Assembly: GCA_025351035.1 (NCBI GenBank)
Contig: JANXWT010000412.1
Location: 1 to 5,577 of the forward strand
DNA length: 5,577 bases
Origin: Opitutia bacterium
Lineage (GTDB): Bacteria; Verrucomicrobiota; Verrucomicrobiia; Opitutales; Opitutaceae
Direction of reading: 5' to 3'
The notes under the pieces are model-generated. The model ran no database searches. It was not told the origin of the DNA and worked only from the letters and a program-made list of their open reading frames with translations. Made by a program: the position numbers and the translations under genes. Positions 1 to 4,965 of the stretch are shown here, piece after piece (position 1 is the first letter of the stretch; the number at the start of each line of letters is the position of its first letter).

Positions 1-570
1 CGCGCGCGGCATGTGCCAGCCGGTCGTGACGAGGACGATGCGTTTCCAACTGCGCGCGCGCAGCAGCTCGCGAACCGCCTGCGCTTCGTCGGATGTGTTG
101 GCCACCTCGCGGGTGATCAGGATTTTTTCCGCGGGCACGCCGCGCACGATGGCGGCGTCGCGCAAGGCCTCTCCTTCGACCTTGTCGCGCCCCTCCCATG
201 GGATGCGCCCGCTGGTGAACACGAGCCACGGCGCGGCGCCCGTTTGAAAGAGCACGATGCCGGCTTCGAACCGCTCGCCCGATTCGGCGATGTTGGCGAG
301 ATAGCCCGGTTTCACCTGCGGTCCGAAAATTCCACCGAGCACGACGATGACATCGGCCCTCTCGACTTGCGCGACCGGCACCGCCGGGTGGCGCGTCTCC
401 AGCCAGCCGATGAGACGGTTGCCCACGGCCGGAATGCTTGACAGGTAGAGCACCGCCACCGCCAGCACGGCGGGCCAGCGCTTGCGCCGCCAGAGCGCGA
501 ACAGCAGCAGCAAGAACGCGAAGCCGAGCGGCAGCACGAAGACCGGCAGAAGCTTGTTCAGGAAGAGCAT
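1..570 (-). CDS. YdcF/ElyC-like DUF218 family membrane-anchored protein, 5' part only
   Basis: Read on the minus strand, an open frame starts at ATG 570 and stays open to base 1 (190 codons), so the C-terminus lies outside the window. Residues ~1-50 are hydrophobic and begin MLFLNKLLPVFVLPLGF, followed by a WRRKRW basic stretch and a second hydrophobic segment ending near IPAVGNRLIGWLE: two membrane segments, as in YdcF/ElyC proteins. The soluble DUF218 domain then begins with ADVIVVLGG (a Rossmann-like strand and glycine turn). It continues with FEAGIVLFQTGAAPWLVFTSG, the TSDEAQAVRELL segment and LVTTGWHMPRA, which matches the family's SGG, ExxxT and HxxRA regions. Known members such as ElyC act in cell-envelope or lipid-carrier homeostasis; the exact reaction is not established for this one. 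An in-frame ATG at 591 adds seven residues and cannot be excluded; 570 was chosen because family members begin at the first membrane segment. No strong ribosome site precedes either. Confidence 0.85.
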   Translation of the reverse strand, partial: MLFLNKLLPVFVLPLGFAFLLLLFALWRRKRWPAVLAVAVLYLSSIPAVGNRLIGWLETRHPAVPVAQVERADVIVVLGGIFGPQVKPGYLANIAESGERFEAGIVLFQTGAAPWLVFTSGRIPWEGRDKVEGEALRDAAIVRGVPAEKILITREVANTSDEAQAVRELLRARSWKRIVLVTTGWHMPRA

Positions 571-714
571 GCCTGAGCATTGCGGCAGCATCCGGAATCT
601 TTCAAGCGGACAACGTGGCCTCGCTTCGCGTTCGCCCCGCCGGACACCCCTTCCCCACTGCGCTCCGTCGAACCAAGGTTCTCGCTCGCTTGATGAACCA
701 AATTGGCAAATCCG
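571..714. other. Intergenic stretch between the ydcF-like gene and the first GIY-YIG gene
   Basis: No gene is seen here. The stretch separates the start of the leftward ydcF-like gene from the end of the leftward GIY-YIG gene, so it should hold the promoter of the former, but no convincing -35/-10 pair is visible. Bases 661-701 carry short inverted repeats: GAACC/GGTTC at about 670-681 and GGTTC/GAACC enclosing TCGCTCGCTTGAT. Read on the minus strand this segment (TCATCAAGCGAGC, then GAACC and GTTCGACG) loosely resembles the CATGAGCAAG...GGACC...GTCGAATG order found next to tRNA-Gln at 4844-4881. It may be a third, very degenerate copy of that repeat; the match is weak. Confidence 0.35.
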
Positions 715-990
715 TCAGTGCGACCGACTGAGACGTTGCAGCGCCGCCTTCTTCGCCCGCGACCATCGCTTGAGTTGGGCCTCGCGCCGACGCGCGTCAG
801 TGAAGGAAACGCATGACTCTATTCGGAGAATGCTCTTCGGCGGGTCGACTTTTGTAGTCCGGCAGGCCTGACCCGACAAATGATCGTCGAGACGTTGGGC
901 GAGATCAATCGAACACCCGATGTAGATGATTCCGGAACGAAGCCGCAGGAAATACACGACAGGGATGTCCCTCGACAGGCTCGGGGCCAT
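715..990 (-). CDS. Small solitary GIY-YIG nuclease (copy A)
   Basis: A 91-residue protein consisting of little more than one GIY-YIG domain, the length typical of the UPF0213/YhbQ-like single-domain class. Visible signature: VYFL at residues 12-15 in the place of GIY, YIG at 23-25, the conserved Arg33 and His37 of the following helix (LAQRLDDH), and Glu70 in RRREAQLKRW, the expected metal ligand. All catalytic positions appear intact, so the domain may be an active DNA nuclease, but the substrate is unknown. The first nine residues (MAPSLSRDI) are encoded by a palindromic intergenic repeat (GTCCCTCGACAGGCTCGGGGC on the plus strand), and there is no ribosome site upstream of ATG 990, so the start is uncertain. 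A paralogue lies at 4252-4734 in the same orientation and shares the LKRWSRAKK motif. Confidence 0.85.
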   Translation of the reverse strand: MAPSLSRDIPVVYFLRLRSGIIYIGCSIDLAQRLDDHLSGQACRTTKVDPPKSILRIESCVSFTDARRREAQLKRWSRAKKAALQRLSRSH

Positions 991-1086
991 TCGCCGCGCT
1001 CCGCAACCAACGCATTCATCAAGTTTGTGTATCTTGGCCGTGGGCCATGAGCAAGCCGGCTTGGCCAGCGCGTCGAATGACTGCCC
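964..1086. repeat. Palindromic repeat unit upstream of GIY-YIG copy A
   Basis: Three short blocks occur in the same order here and at 4761-4888. The first is a TCCCTCGACAGGCTCGGGG palindrome-like core (969-986; TG-CCC / GGG-CA arms). The second is CATGAGCAAG at 1046-1055 (10/10 identical to 4844-4853). The third is CGCGTCGAATGACTGCCC at 1069-1086 (17/18 identical to 4871-4888). Spacings differ by a few to about 20 bases, so this copy has drifted. The first core resembles the GCCCTTCGACAGGCTCAGGGC-type intergenic palindrome common in environmental bacteria (known pattern from memory, not searched). Alignment was done by eye. Confidence 0.6.
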
Positions 1087-1104
1087 AAGTCCGATTGAAA
1101 CGCG
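1078..1104 (-). pseudogene. Possible relict 3' end of tRNA-Gln
   Basis: Read on the minus strand, this stretch ends TTGGGCA-G-TCA, against TCGGGCA-G-CCA at the end of the intact tRNA-Gln at 4880-4953. It is preceded by a TTTCAAT stretch at the position of the T-loop TTCGAAT. The T-stem no longer pairs beyond two base pairs, and no anticodon or D arm is found further upstream, so at most the acceptor 3' strand plus a decayed T-arm survives. The identity continues past the CCA position into the flank (ATTCGACGCG), which is what a duplicated segment or an attachment-site remnant would show. Chance similarity of the T-arm part cannot be excluded. Confidence 0.4.
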
Positions 1105-1297
1105 AACTTTTGGAACGAATCAAGGTGTTTTCAGAGCTATTTCCCTCGGCAGCGGACCAGTGTAGTCAAATCGCTGGAGCGAATGCGGCGATACGCCGGC
1201 CATTCTGGCGCAGCGGATTCGCTCCATTCGCTCCAAATATCTTCACCCTCATGGGCTCGGACTTTGCCCCTTTTAGCCGATGGAATCAATGGACGGC
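1105..1297. other. Gene-free stretch with inverted repeats
   Basis: No coding signal was recognised on either strand. The only structure is around 1175-1235: TGGAGCGAAT (1175-1184) is inverted as ATTCGCTCCA twice in succession (1217-1226 and 1226-1235, sharing one base). A smaller hairpin CGGCG-ATA-CGCCG lies between (1186-1198). The perfect 10-bp arms could form a cruciform or an RNA hairpin. No T-run follows, so a standard terminator is not indicated. Confidence 0.5.
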
Positions 1298-1331
1298 CTT
1301 ATTTCCACTATTTAGGCATGATGGAAATAAG
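1298..1331. promoter_or_regulatory. Perfect 10-bp inverted repeat upstream of the Fic remnant
   Basis: CTTATTTCCA (1298-1307) and TGGAAATAAG (1322-1331) are perfect inverted copies separated by 14 bases, about 20 bases before the ATG at 1352. The AT-rich arms stand out from the GC-rich surroundings. Position and symmetry fit an operator for a dimeric regulator; Fic proteins of this class often carry a C-terminal winged helix and may bind such a site. The function is inferred. Confidence 0.45.
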
Positions 1332-1351
1332 CAGGGTGCTTGTTCCCATCC

Positions 1352-1633
1352 ATGAAATCTACCTCGGCGGGAAACCCGTCTGGGCGGTGGGTCAAGACGT
1401 TGGAAGGCTACCGGGCCTTTCATCCCAGCCCGTTGACGCTGGAGATCGTCTGGACGCCCAAACTGGTCCGGGCGCTCTCCCGCGCGGATCGGTTGTTGAG
1501 CCGCCTCGCGGGCGAGGGACGGCGACTGCCGAAAGATGCAGGCACAGTTTGCGCTCCGGGAAGGCAGGCTTCCTACGCGAGGTGTAACGGTGCTTTGGTA
1601 TTCTGGGCTCCCATGCCTCCATCTTCGCTTTAG
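1352..1633 (+). pseudogene. Fic-family protein remnant (N-terminal domain only)
   Basis: From ATG 1352 the frame encodes GRWVKTLEGYRAFHPSPL, then WTPKLVRALSRADRLLSRL and AGEGRRLP. This is the start of the Fic N-terminal domain that precedes the catalytic Fic domain in many stand-alone Fic proteins. Homologues normally continue from LP into a RPFVRREAVLSSxIEGT-type segment and then to the HPFxDGNGRxxR AMP-transfer motif. Here similarity stops at residue 60 (base 1531), the frame changes to unrelated residues (KDAGTVCAP...), and it ends at a stop at 1631-1633. Neither the inhibitory (S/T)xxxE(G/N) motif nor the HxFx(D/E)GNGR motif is found downstream in any frame, so roughly the last 300 residues have been deleted. 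A TTG at 1340 is an alternative start. The fragment cannot be an active AMP-transferase. Confidence 0.7.
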
Positions 1634-1711
1634 TTTCGTCCATCATTGGGCTGATTTGCTGGGCTCTGAATCTACTCCGGCGGACTCTCGTTCGGCCCTT
1701 CACTTTTTCGG
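1532..1711. other. Unassigned DNA between the Fic break and the tetR gene end
   Basis: No recognisable protein remains in any frame after the Fic similarity ends. A small hairpin GGAAG-GCAGG-CTTCC lies at 1559-1573. The stretch lies between the Fic remnant and the convergent tetR gene end, and no T-rich stem-loop terminator for tetR is evident. Confidence 0.4.
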
Positions 1712-2275
1712 TCATTTTTGACTGAGAATCCGACTGCGACAGACCTCCAAAATCTCATCCGCCAACGGAGAGTCGTCCGGACAGGCCCGCGATAACACAA
1801 GCGCGCCCACGACATGCGCAAGGGTGTCGATCCTCTTGGCTCGCGCTTCGCGCTTCGCGATTTTGCCCATGGCGCCATCTTCGCGCTCCAAGGTTGCCAG
1901 CTGACTTTCAATTCCAGCGGCAAAGGCCTCCTTGATCGATTCCGGCTGACGCGCGGCGTCTCCGGAAAGCGCAGCCAGCGTGCAGCCGTTGCCGAGCGCA
2001 TCGCGGTGCTTCCGGGACACGTATTCTTTTATGAACGCGGCCGCATCGACGCCCGCGATATTTGCCACCGATTGCGAAAAGCCACTCGCCGCCGCTTCTG
2101 CCATCAGGTCGGCCTTGGAACGAAAGTGCTTGTAGAACCCGCCGTGGGTAAACCCGGCCGCCGCCATCAAGTCCGCCACGCTCACTCCGTCGTAGCCGCG
2201 TTCACGGAACAGGGTCGAGGCCGTCTCAACGATGCGTGCCCGGTTTTCTCGCGCCTGTGTTTTGGTAACTTTCAT
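1712..2275 (-). CDS. TetR/AcrR-family transcriptional repressor
   Basis: A 187-residue protein of usual TetR length. Residues ~10-57 form the DNA-binding domain: RARIVETASTLFRERGYDG, then the helix-turn-helix VSVADLMAAAGFTHGGFYKH and the FRSKADL helix-4 signature. The HGGFYKHF form and the downstream NGCTLAALSGDAAR and VGALVLSRACPDDSPLADEIL segments place it with regulators that commonly sit beside redox enzymes (NemR/YxaF-like group). The ligand-binding half (~60-187) contains Cys98, Cys165 and Cys179; NemR senses electrophiles through cysteine, and whether these residues do so here is inference. ATG 2275 was chosen over an upstream in-frame start at 2332 because AGGAG (2286-2290, minus strand) lies ten bases before it and the upstream extension is not TetR-like and would cross the operator. 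It is divergent from the SDR-MDR operon, which it most likely represses together with itself. Confidence 0.93.
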   Translation of the reverse strand: MKVTKTQARENRARIVETASTLFRERGYDGVSVADLMAAAGFTHGGFYKHFRSKADLMAEAAASGFSQSVANIAGVDAAAFIKEYVSRKHRDALGNGCTLAALSGDAARQPESIKEAFAAGIESQLATLEREDGAMGKIAKREARAKRIDTLAHVVGALVLSRACPDDSPLADEILEVCRSRILSQK

Positions 2276-2315
2276 TTTTAGGAATCTCCTTCTGTAACTA
2301 ATGCTTCGGCAGGCA

Positions 2316-2360
2316 TAGATGTCAACCGTCATCTAAAATGCTTGACGTTTAGATTACGGT
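2316..2360. promoter_or_regulatory. Divergent tetR / SDR operator-promoter region
   Basis: ACCGTCATCTAAA (2325-2337) and TTTAGATTACGGT (2348-2360) are inverted copies matching at 12 of 13 positions, with a 10-base spacer. The left copy is itself half of an imperfect palindrome, TAGATG (2316-2321) with CATCTA (2330-2335). The layout is therefore two adjacent operator-like sites of the form TTTAGATnACGGT. A consensus TTGACA -35 for tetR lies at 2320-2325 (minus strand) inside the left site, and TTGACG for the SDR gene lies at 2342-2347 (plus) against the right site. The matching -10 boxes are poor (ATTAGT at 2297-2302, minus; none clear on plus). Repressor binding here would block both promoters; this is inferred from position. 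Confidence 0.6.
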
Positions 2361-2425
2361 CATCATCCATACGCGGCGTTAACCCATCATCCTGGTGGAA
2401 AAAGAAAATCTTGATCACTAAACCC

Positions 2426-3247
2426 ATGACCCGTTCCTCCGCCCTCACTGGCAAAATCACCCTAATCACCGGAGTTTCCTCCGGTATCGGCCGGGAAATC
2501 GCGCAGCTACTCGCGCAACGCGGCGCTCGTGTCTTCGGCACCGCCCGCAATCCGAAATCGGCAAAACCCATACCGGGCGTTGAAATCGTCCGCTTGGACG
2601 TGACGGACGACGCGAGCGTCAGCGACGCAATTCAAGGGATTGTCCAGAAAGCCGGACCCGTTGAGGTTCTGGTGAACAACGCCGGTTACGGCCTCACGGG
2701 AGCATTGGAGGAAACGGCGCTCCAAGAAGCCCGAGACCAATTTGAAACCAATTTCTTTGGCGTGGTGCGGGTGACCAACGCCGTCCTGGCCCGGATGCGG
2801 CAGGCGGGCTATGGTCGCATCGTCAACATCAGCTCCGTGGTCGGTTTCATCCCCGCCCCTTTCATGGGCATGTATACAGCGAGCAAGCACGCGGTCGAGG
2901 GCTACACCGAGACCTTGGATCACGAGGTGCGGCAATTCGGGGTGCGCGCGGTGTTGGTCCAACCCTCTTATACCAAGAGCAACATCAACCAGAATGAGAA
3001 GGCTGCCCAAACTCACCTCGAAGCCTATGCTGTTCACCGTCAGCGCATGCACGAGGTGGTGGCGAAAGGCATCAAGCAGGGGGACGAACCCCAGATCGTG
3101 GCCGAGGCCGTGTGGCGGGCGGTGACGGCGAAAGCGCCCCGGCTTCGTTACCCGGTCGGCAAGGGCGTTCTGTTGAGCCGGCTACGCCGTTTTGCTCCTG
3201 TCGCTATCTTCGACCGGGCCATTCGAAAAGAATCCGCTCTGAACTGA
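2426..3247 (+). CDS. Classical short-chain dehydrogenase/reductase (SDR)
   Basis: A 273-residue NAD(P)-dependent oxidoreductase with the classical SDR order of motifs: cofactor-binding TGVSSGIG at 15-22, LDVTD at 57-61, NNAG at 84-87, and the catalytic set Asn109, Ser137 (in NISS), Tyr150 and Lys154 (YTASK). The VQPSYTKSNI segment at 178-187 follows the sixth strand. Arg41 directly after the second strand (GTARN) suggests a preference for NADP(H), by analogy with the cP2 subgroup. The C-terminal ~70 residues, up to RYPVGKGVLL, resemble SDRs annotated as 17-beta-hydroxysteroid or retinol dehydrogenase-like; the true substrate cannot be read from sequence. ATG 2426 gives the usual N-terminus. 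An in-frame TTG at 2411, with GGAAAAAG before it, is an alternative, and an in-frame TTG at 2342 lies inside the operator and is unlikely. First gene of an operon with the MDR gene 54 bases downstream; no terminator between them. Confidence 0.93.
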   Translation: MTRSSALTGKITLITGVSSGIGREIAQLLAQRGARVFGTARNPKSAKPIPGVEIVRLDVTDDASVSDAIQGIVQKAGPVEVLVNNAGYGLTGALEETALQEARDQFETNFFGVVRVTNAVLARMRQAGYGRIVNISSVVGFIPAPFMGMYTASKHAVEGYTETLDHEVRQFGVRAVLVQPSYTKSNINQNEKAAQTHLEAYAVHRQRMHEVVAKGIKQGDEPQIVAEAVWRAVTAKAPRLRYPVGKGVLLSRLRRFAPVAIFDRAIRKESALN

Positions 3248-3287
3248 TTCCCAAACCCTCGCGTTCCATAGCACCAAACCCAGAGCC

Positions 3288-3293
3288 GAGAGG
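3288..3293 (+). promoter_or_regulatory. Ribosome binding site of the MDR gene
   Basis: GAGAGG lies eight bases before ATG 3302 and supports that start. No promoter or terminator is seen in the 54-base gap after the SDR gene, so the two are probably co-transcribed. Confidence 0.55.
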
Positions 3294-3301
3294 CACGATT
3301 T

Positions 3302-4303
3302 ATGAAAGCACTTATCCTAAAAAAATATGGCGGCCTAGATCAGGTCGCATTCGCCGAGATTCCGAAGCCTGCGCTGAAGCCAGATGAGATTCTCGTGCGA
3401 GTCCACGCCGTTGGCTTGAATCCGGTTGATACCATGATCCCGAAGGGCGCGTTCAAGCCCTTCCTTCGGTTTCAACTGCCCGCCACATTGGGCAGCGATC
3501 TGGCGGGCGTCGTGGTGGAAGCAGGCAGCCGGGTGACCCGCTTCAAGGCGGGCGATGCGGTTTTCGCCAGCATCTTCGACCTGGGCACGGGCTCTCTCGC
3601 GGAATTTGCGGTCGTGCCCGAGGCAGTCGCCGCGCTGAAGCCGGCGAACCTGGACTTCGTGCAAGCGGCCTCGATGCCGATGGTCGGGTTGACGGCATGG
3701 CAGGCGCTCAAGGAACGGGCCCAGCTCAGGCCCGGTCAAAAGGTGTTCATTCCGGCAGGCTCCGGCGGCATCGGCACGTTCGCGATCCAACTGGCGAAGC
3801 ACCTCGGCGCAAAAGTAGGGACGACGACCAGCACGGGCAATGTTGAGCTGGTGCGGAGCCTCGGAGCGGATGAGATCGTCGACTACAAGAAGCAGGAATT
3901 CGAAACGGTGCTGCGGGATTACGATGTGGTGCTGGGCACGATGAGGGGCGATGCGCTCAATAAATCCGTCGGCATCCTGAAATCAAACAGCCGCATCGTC
4001 TCACTCGTTGGCCCACCGGACGCCGCGTTCGGGCGAGCCCGCGGGATGAACTTTTTCATGAGGTTCGTCCTTGGTCTGCTGAGTGGAAAAATCATCCGGC
4101 AGGCCAATAAAAGAGGCGCAACATACTCATTCCTCTTCGTGCATCCAGACGGCGGGCAGCTCGCGGAAATCGGCAAACTTCTCACGGCGGGAAAAATCAG
4201 GCCAGTCATCGACAAGGTCTTCCCGTTCGATCAAGCGAAGGAGGCCCTGGCCTATCTCGAAACGGGTCGGGCCAAGGGGAAGGTCGTCGTGCAGATGAGG
4301 TGA
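3302..4303 (+). CDS. NADP-dependent quinone-oxidoreductase-like MDR protein (zinc-less)
   Basis: A 333-residue member of the medium-chain dehydrogenase/reductase superfamily, quinone oxidoreductase (QOR) branch. The N-terminal GroES-like domain (about 1-125) shows ILVRVHAVGLNPVDTMIPKG and LGSDLAGVVVEAGSRVTRF-KAGDAVF. The Rossmann domain carries AGSGGIG at 152-158 (the GxGGxG/AxxGGxG cofactor loop), then LAKHLGAKV, LGADEIVDY (188-195) and the terminal GKVVVQM. The cysteine/histidine pattern that holds catalytic and structural zinc in alcohol dehydrogenases is absent, so the reaction should be NADPH-dependent reduction of quinones or other activated alkenes rather than alcohol oxidation. The fold and class are clear; the substrate is not. 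Likely co-expressed with the upstream SDR gene under the divergent TetR repressor. Its last 52 bases overlap, on the opposite strand, the end of the second GIY-YIG gene. Confidence 0.93.
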   Translation: MKALILKKYGGLDQVAFAEIPKPALKPDEILVRVHAVGLNPVDTMIPKGAFKPFLRFQLPATLGSDLAGVVVEAGSRVTRFKAGDAVFASIFDLGTGSLAEFAVVPEAVAALKPANLDFVQAASMPMVGLTAWQALKERAQLRPGQKVFIPAGSGGIGTFAIQLAKHLGAKVGTTTSTGNVELVRSLGADEIVDYKKQEFETVLRDYDVVLGTMRGDALNKSVGILKSNSRIVSLVGPPDAAFGRARGMNFFMRFVLGLLSGKIIRQANKRGATYSFLFVHPDGGQLAEIGKLLTAGKIRPVIDKVFPFDQAKEALAYLETGRAKGKVVVQMR

Positions 4304-4734
4304 GCGAGGCGAGGCAAGTCAGGCGGATTCAGCGGTCTGGCCGTTGCCTTACGCGAGCCCGCCAACAGAGATGGCTGCGGATATTGATGCCAAGTTGGGC
4401 TTGGCGATGCACCTCGGGAGTGGCTGAGCATTCTCAGAGTGTGCAGATCACCGCGGATCAAGGCCTCCTTCTTGGCCCGAGACCAGCGCTTGAGCTGGGC
4501 TTCACGGCGGACGGCCGCATCAAACGATATTGACCCTTCATGGAACACCAAACGCGGAGAGAAATGGTCTGAGGTGAATTTGCTTCCGAGACCGTAGCGG
4601 TGCTTGCGAAGGCGCTCGGTCAAGTCGTGCGTCTGGCCGATGTAGAGTGCGCCGTCGGCGGTCTGGAGAATATACACCCACGCGAAACCGTTTACACGCG
4701 CGGGAATCGGGATAGCCGGAAACAATTCGGGCAT
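4252..4734 (-). CDS. GIY-YIG nuclease with unusual C-terminal tail (copy B)
   Basis: A 160-residue protein. Residues 18-100 are the GIY-YIG domain: WVYILQ (19-24), YIG (31-33), Arg41 and His45 in TERLRKHRYG, KFTSDH, and Glu78 in RREAQLKRWSRAKKEAL, which matches the paralogue at 715-990. The domain looks catalytically complete. Family members normally stop shortly after this helix. Here a proline- and serine-rich tail of about 56 residues (from near residue 105) has no recognisable motif and runs through the intergenic space into the last 52 bases of the convergent MDR gene. The tail may have arisen by loss of the original stop. No ribosome site is seen before ATG 4734, so the first 16 residues are uncertain. 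A palindromic repeat and tRNA-Gln lie immediately upstream in the same orientation. Confidence 0.85.
   Translation of the reverse strand: MPELFPAIPIPARVNGFAWVYILQTADGALYIGQTHDLTERLRKHRYGLGSKFTSDHFSPRLVFHEGSISFDAAVRREAQLKRWSRAKKEALIRGDLHTLRMLSHSRGASPSPTWHQYPQPSLLAGSRKATARPLNPPDLPRLAHLICTTTFPLARPVSR
4389..4405. repeat. Small perfect hairpin GCCAAG-TTGGG-CTTGGC
   Basis: A 6-bp perfect stem with a 5-base loop lies 86 bases after the MDR stop, inside the region encoding the GIY-YIG copy B tail. It could help end MDR transcription, but no T-run follows on either strand, so a classical intrinsic terminator is not supported. Confidence 0.3.
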
Positions 4735-4760
4735 GGATTGAGGTGGCCCGTGATTGTTGA

Positions 4761-4809
4761 GATGGCCCTTCGACGATTCGGTGAGCTCACCGCAGGCAAA
4801 ACTCAGGGC
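4761..4809. repeat. Palindromic repeat upstream of GIY-YIG copy B
   Basis: GCCCT (4765-4769) and AGGGC (4805-4809) form outer arms, with TTCGAC after the left arm and CTC before the right one, as in the GCCCTTCGACAGGCTCAGGGC-type repeat. Between them lies an extra segment containing a perfect 14-bp palindrome, CGGTGAGCTCACCG (4779-4792). The core corresponds to 969-986 next to copy A, where the extra segment is absent. It looks like the common palindrome interrupted by a second palindrome. Confidence 0.55.
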
Positions 4810-4881
4810 ATTCGACTCGGTCCTCGCAACCAGAATGGCCTGTCATGAGCAAGGAACGAGCTGCGAGGACCGCGTCGAATG
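4809..4881. repeat. 20-bp-arm inverted repeat abutting tRNA-Gln
   Basis: CATTCGACTCGGTCCTCGCA (4809-4828) and TGCGAGGACCGCGTCGAATG (4862-4881) are inverted copies with 19 of 20 matching positions and a 33-base spacer. The right arm ends inside the encoded CCA of tRNA-Gln. On the minus strand it would be transcribed straight after the tRNA as a long stem-loop, which could act in 3' processing or transcript ending, though no U-run follows. The right arm continues into the 18-bp block shared with 1069-1086. Confidence 0.75.
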
Positions 4882-4953
4882 GCTGCCCGACATGGATTCG
4901 AACCATGACTGGGTGAGTCAAAGTCACCTGTGCTACCATTACACCATCAGGCA
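4880..4953 (-). tRNA. tRNA-Gln (anticodon UUG), CCA encoded
   Basis: The minus strand folds as a complete 74-base tRNA. The acceptor TGCCTGA pairs with TCGGGCA (one G-U pair), and the D-arm is GTGT-AATGGTA-GCAC. The anticodon stem GGTGA/TCACC encloses loop CTTTGAC with anticodon TTG at its centre. A 4-base variable loop is followed by T-arm CATGG-TTCGAAT-CCATG, discriminator G and an encoded CCA. The UUG anticodon reads CAA and, by wobble, CAG glutamine codons. It is divergent from pyrH, and its 3' end coincides with one arm of a long inverted repeat, a common integration position for mobile DNA. Confidence 0.95.
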
Positions 4954-4965
4954 AAGAGGAGTGCG

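Noticed and set aside
13..441. Plus-strand open frame at the left edge
   Set aside because: It is opposite the ydcF-like gene, whose minus-strand translation shows clear membrane and DUF218 motifs; the plus frame shows none.
1392..1715. Minus-strand 107-codon frame ending opposite the Fic remnant
   Set aside because: Its residues are arginine/proline-rich with no recognisable motif, and it covers the Fic similarity on the other strand.
1814..2281. Long plus-strand open frame opposite the tetR gene
   Set aside because: It mirrors the codons of a clear TetR protein on the minus strand and has no domain of its own.
2276..2332. Upstream extension of the TetR protein to 2332
   Set aside because: The extra 19 residues are not TetR-like and would include the operator; AGGAG lies just before ATG 2275.
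2507..3052. Minus-strand 181-codon frame
   Set aside because: It is fully contained opposite the SDR gene, which has intact catalytic motifs.
3302..4303. Zinc-dependent alcohol dehydrogenase
   Set aside because: The zinc-binding cysteine/histidine ligands are missing; the sequence follows the quinone oxidoreductase branch.
4389..4405. Intrinsic terminator for the SDR-MDR operon
   Set aside because: A stem is present, but only six base pairs and no T-run follow it.
1087..4870. Insertion sequence or integrase within the bracketed block
   Set aside because: No transposase or recombinase motif (DDE, tyrosine or serine type) was found in any frame read; only the flanking repeats suggest mobility.
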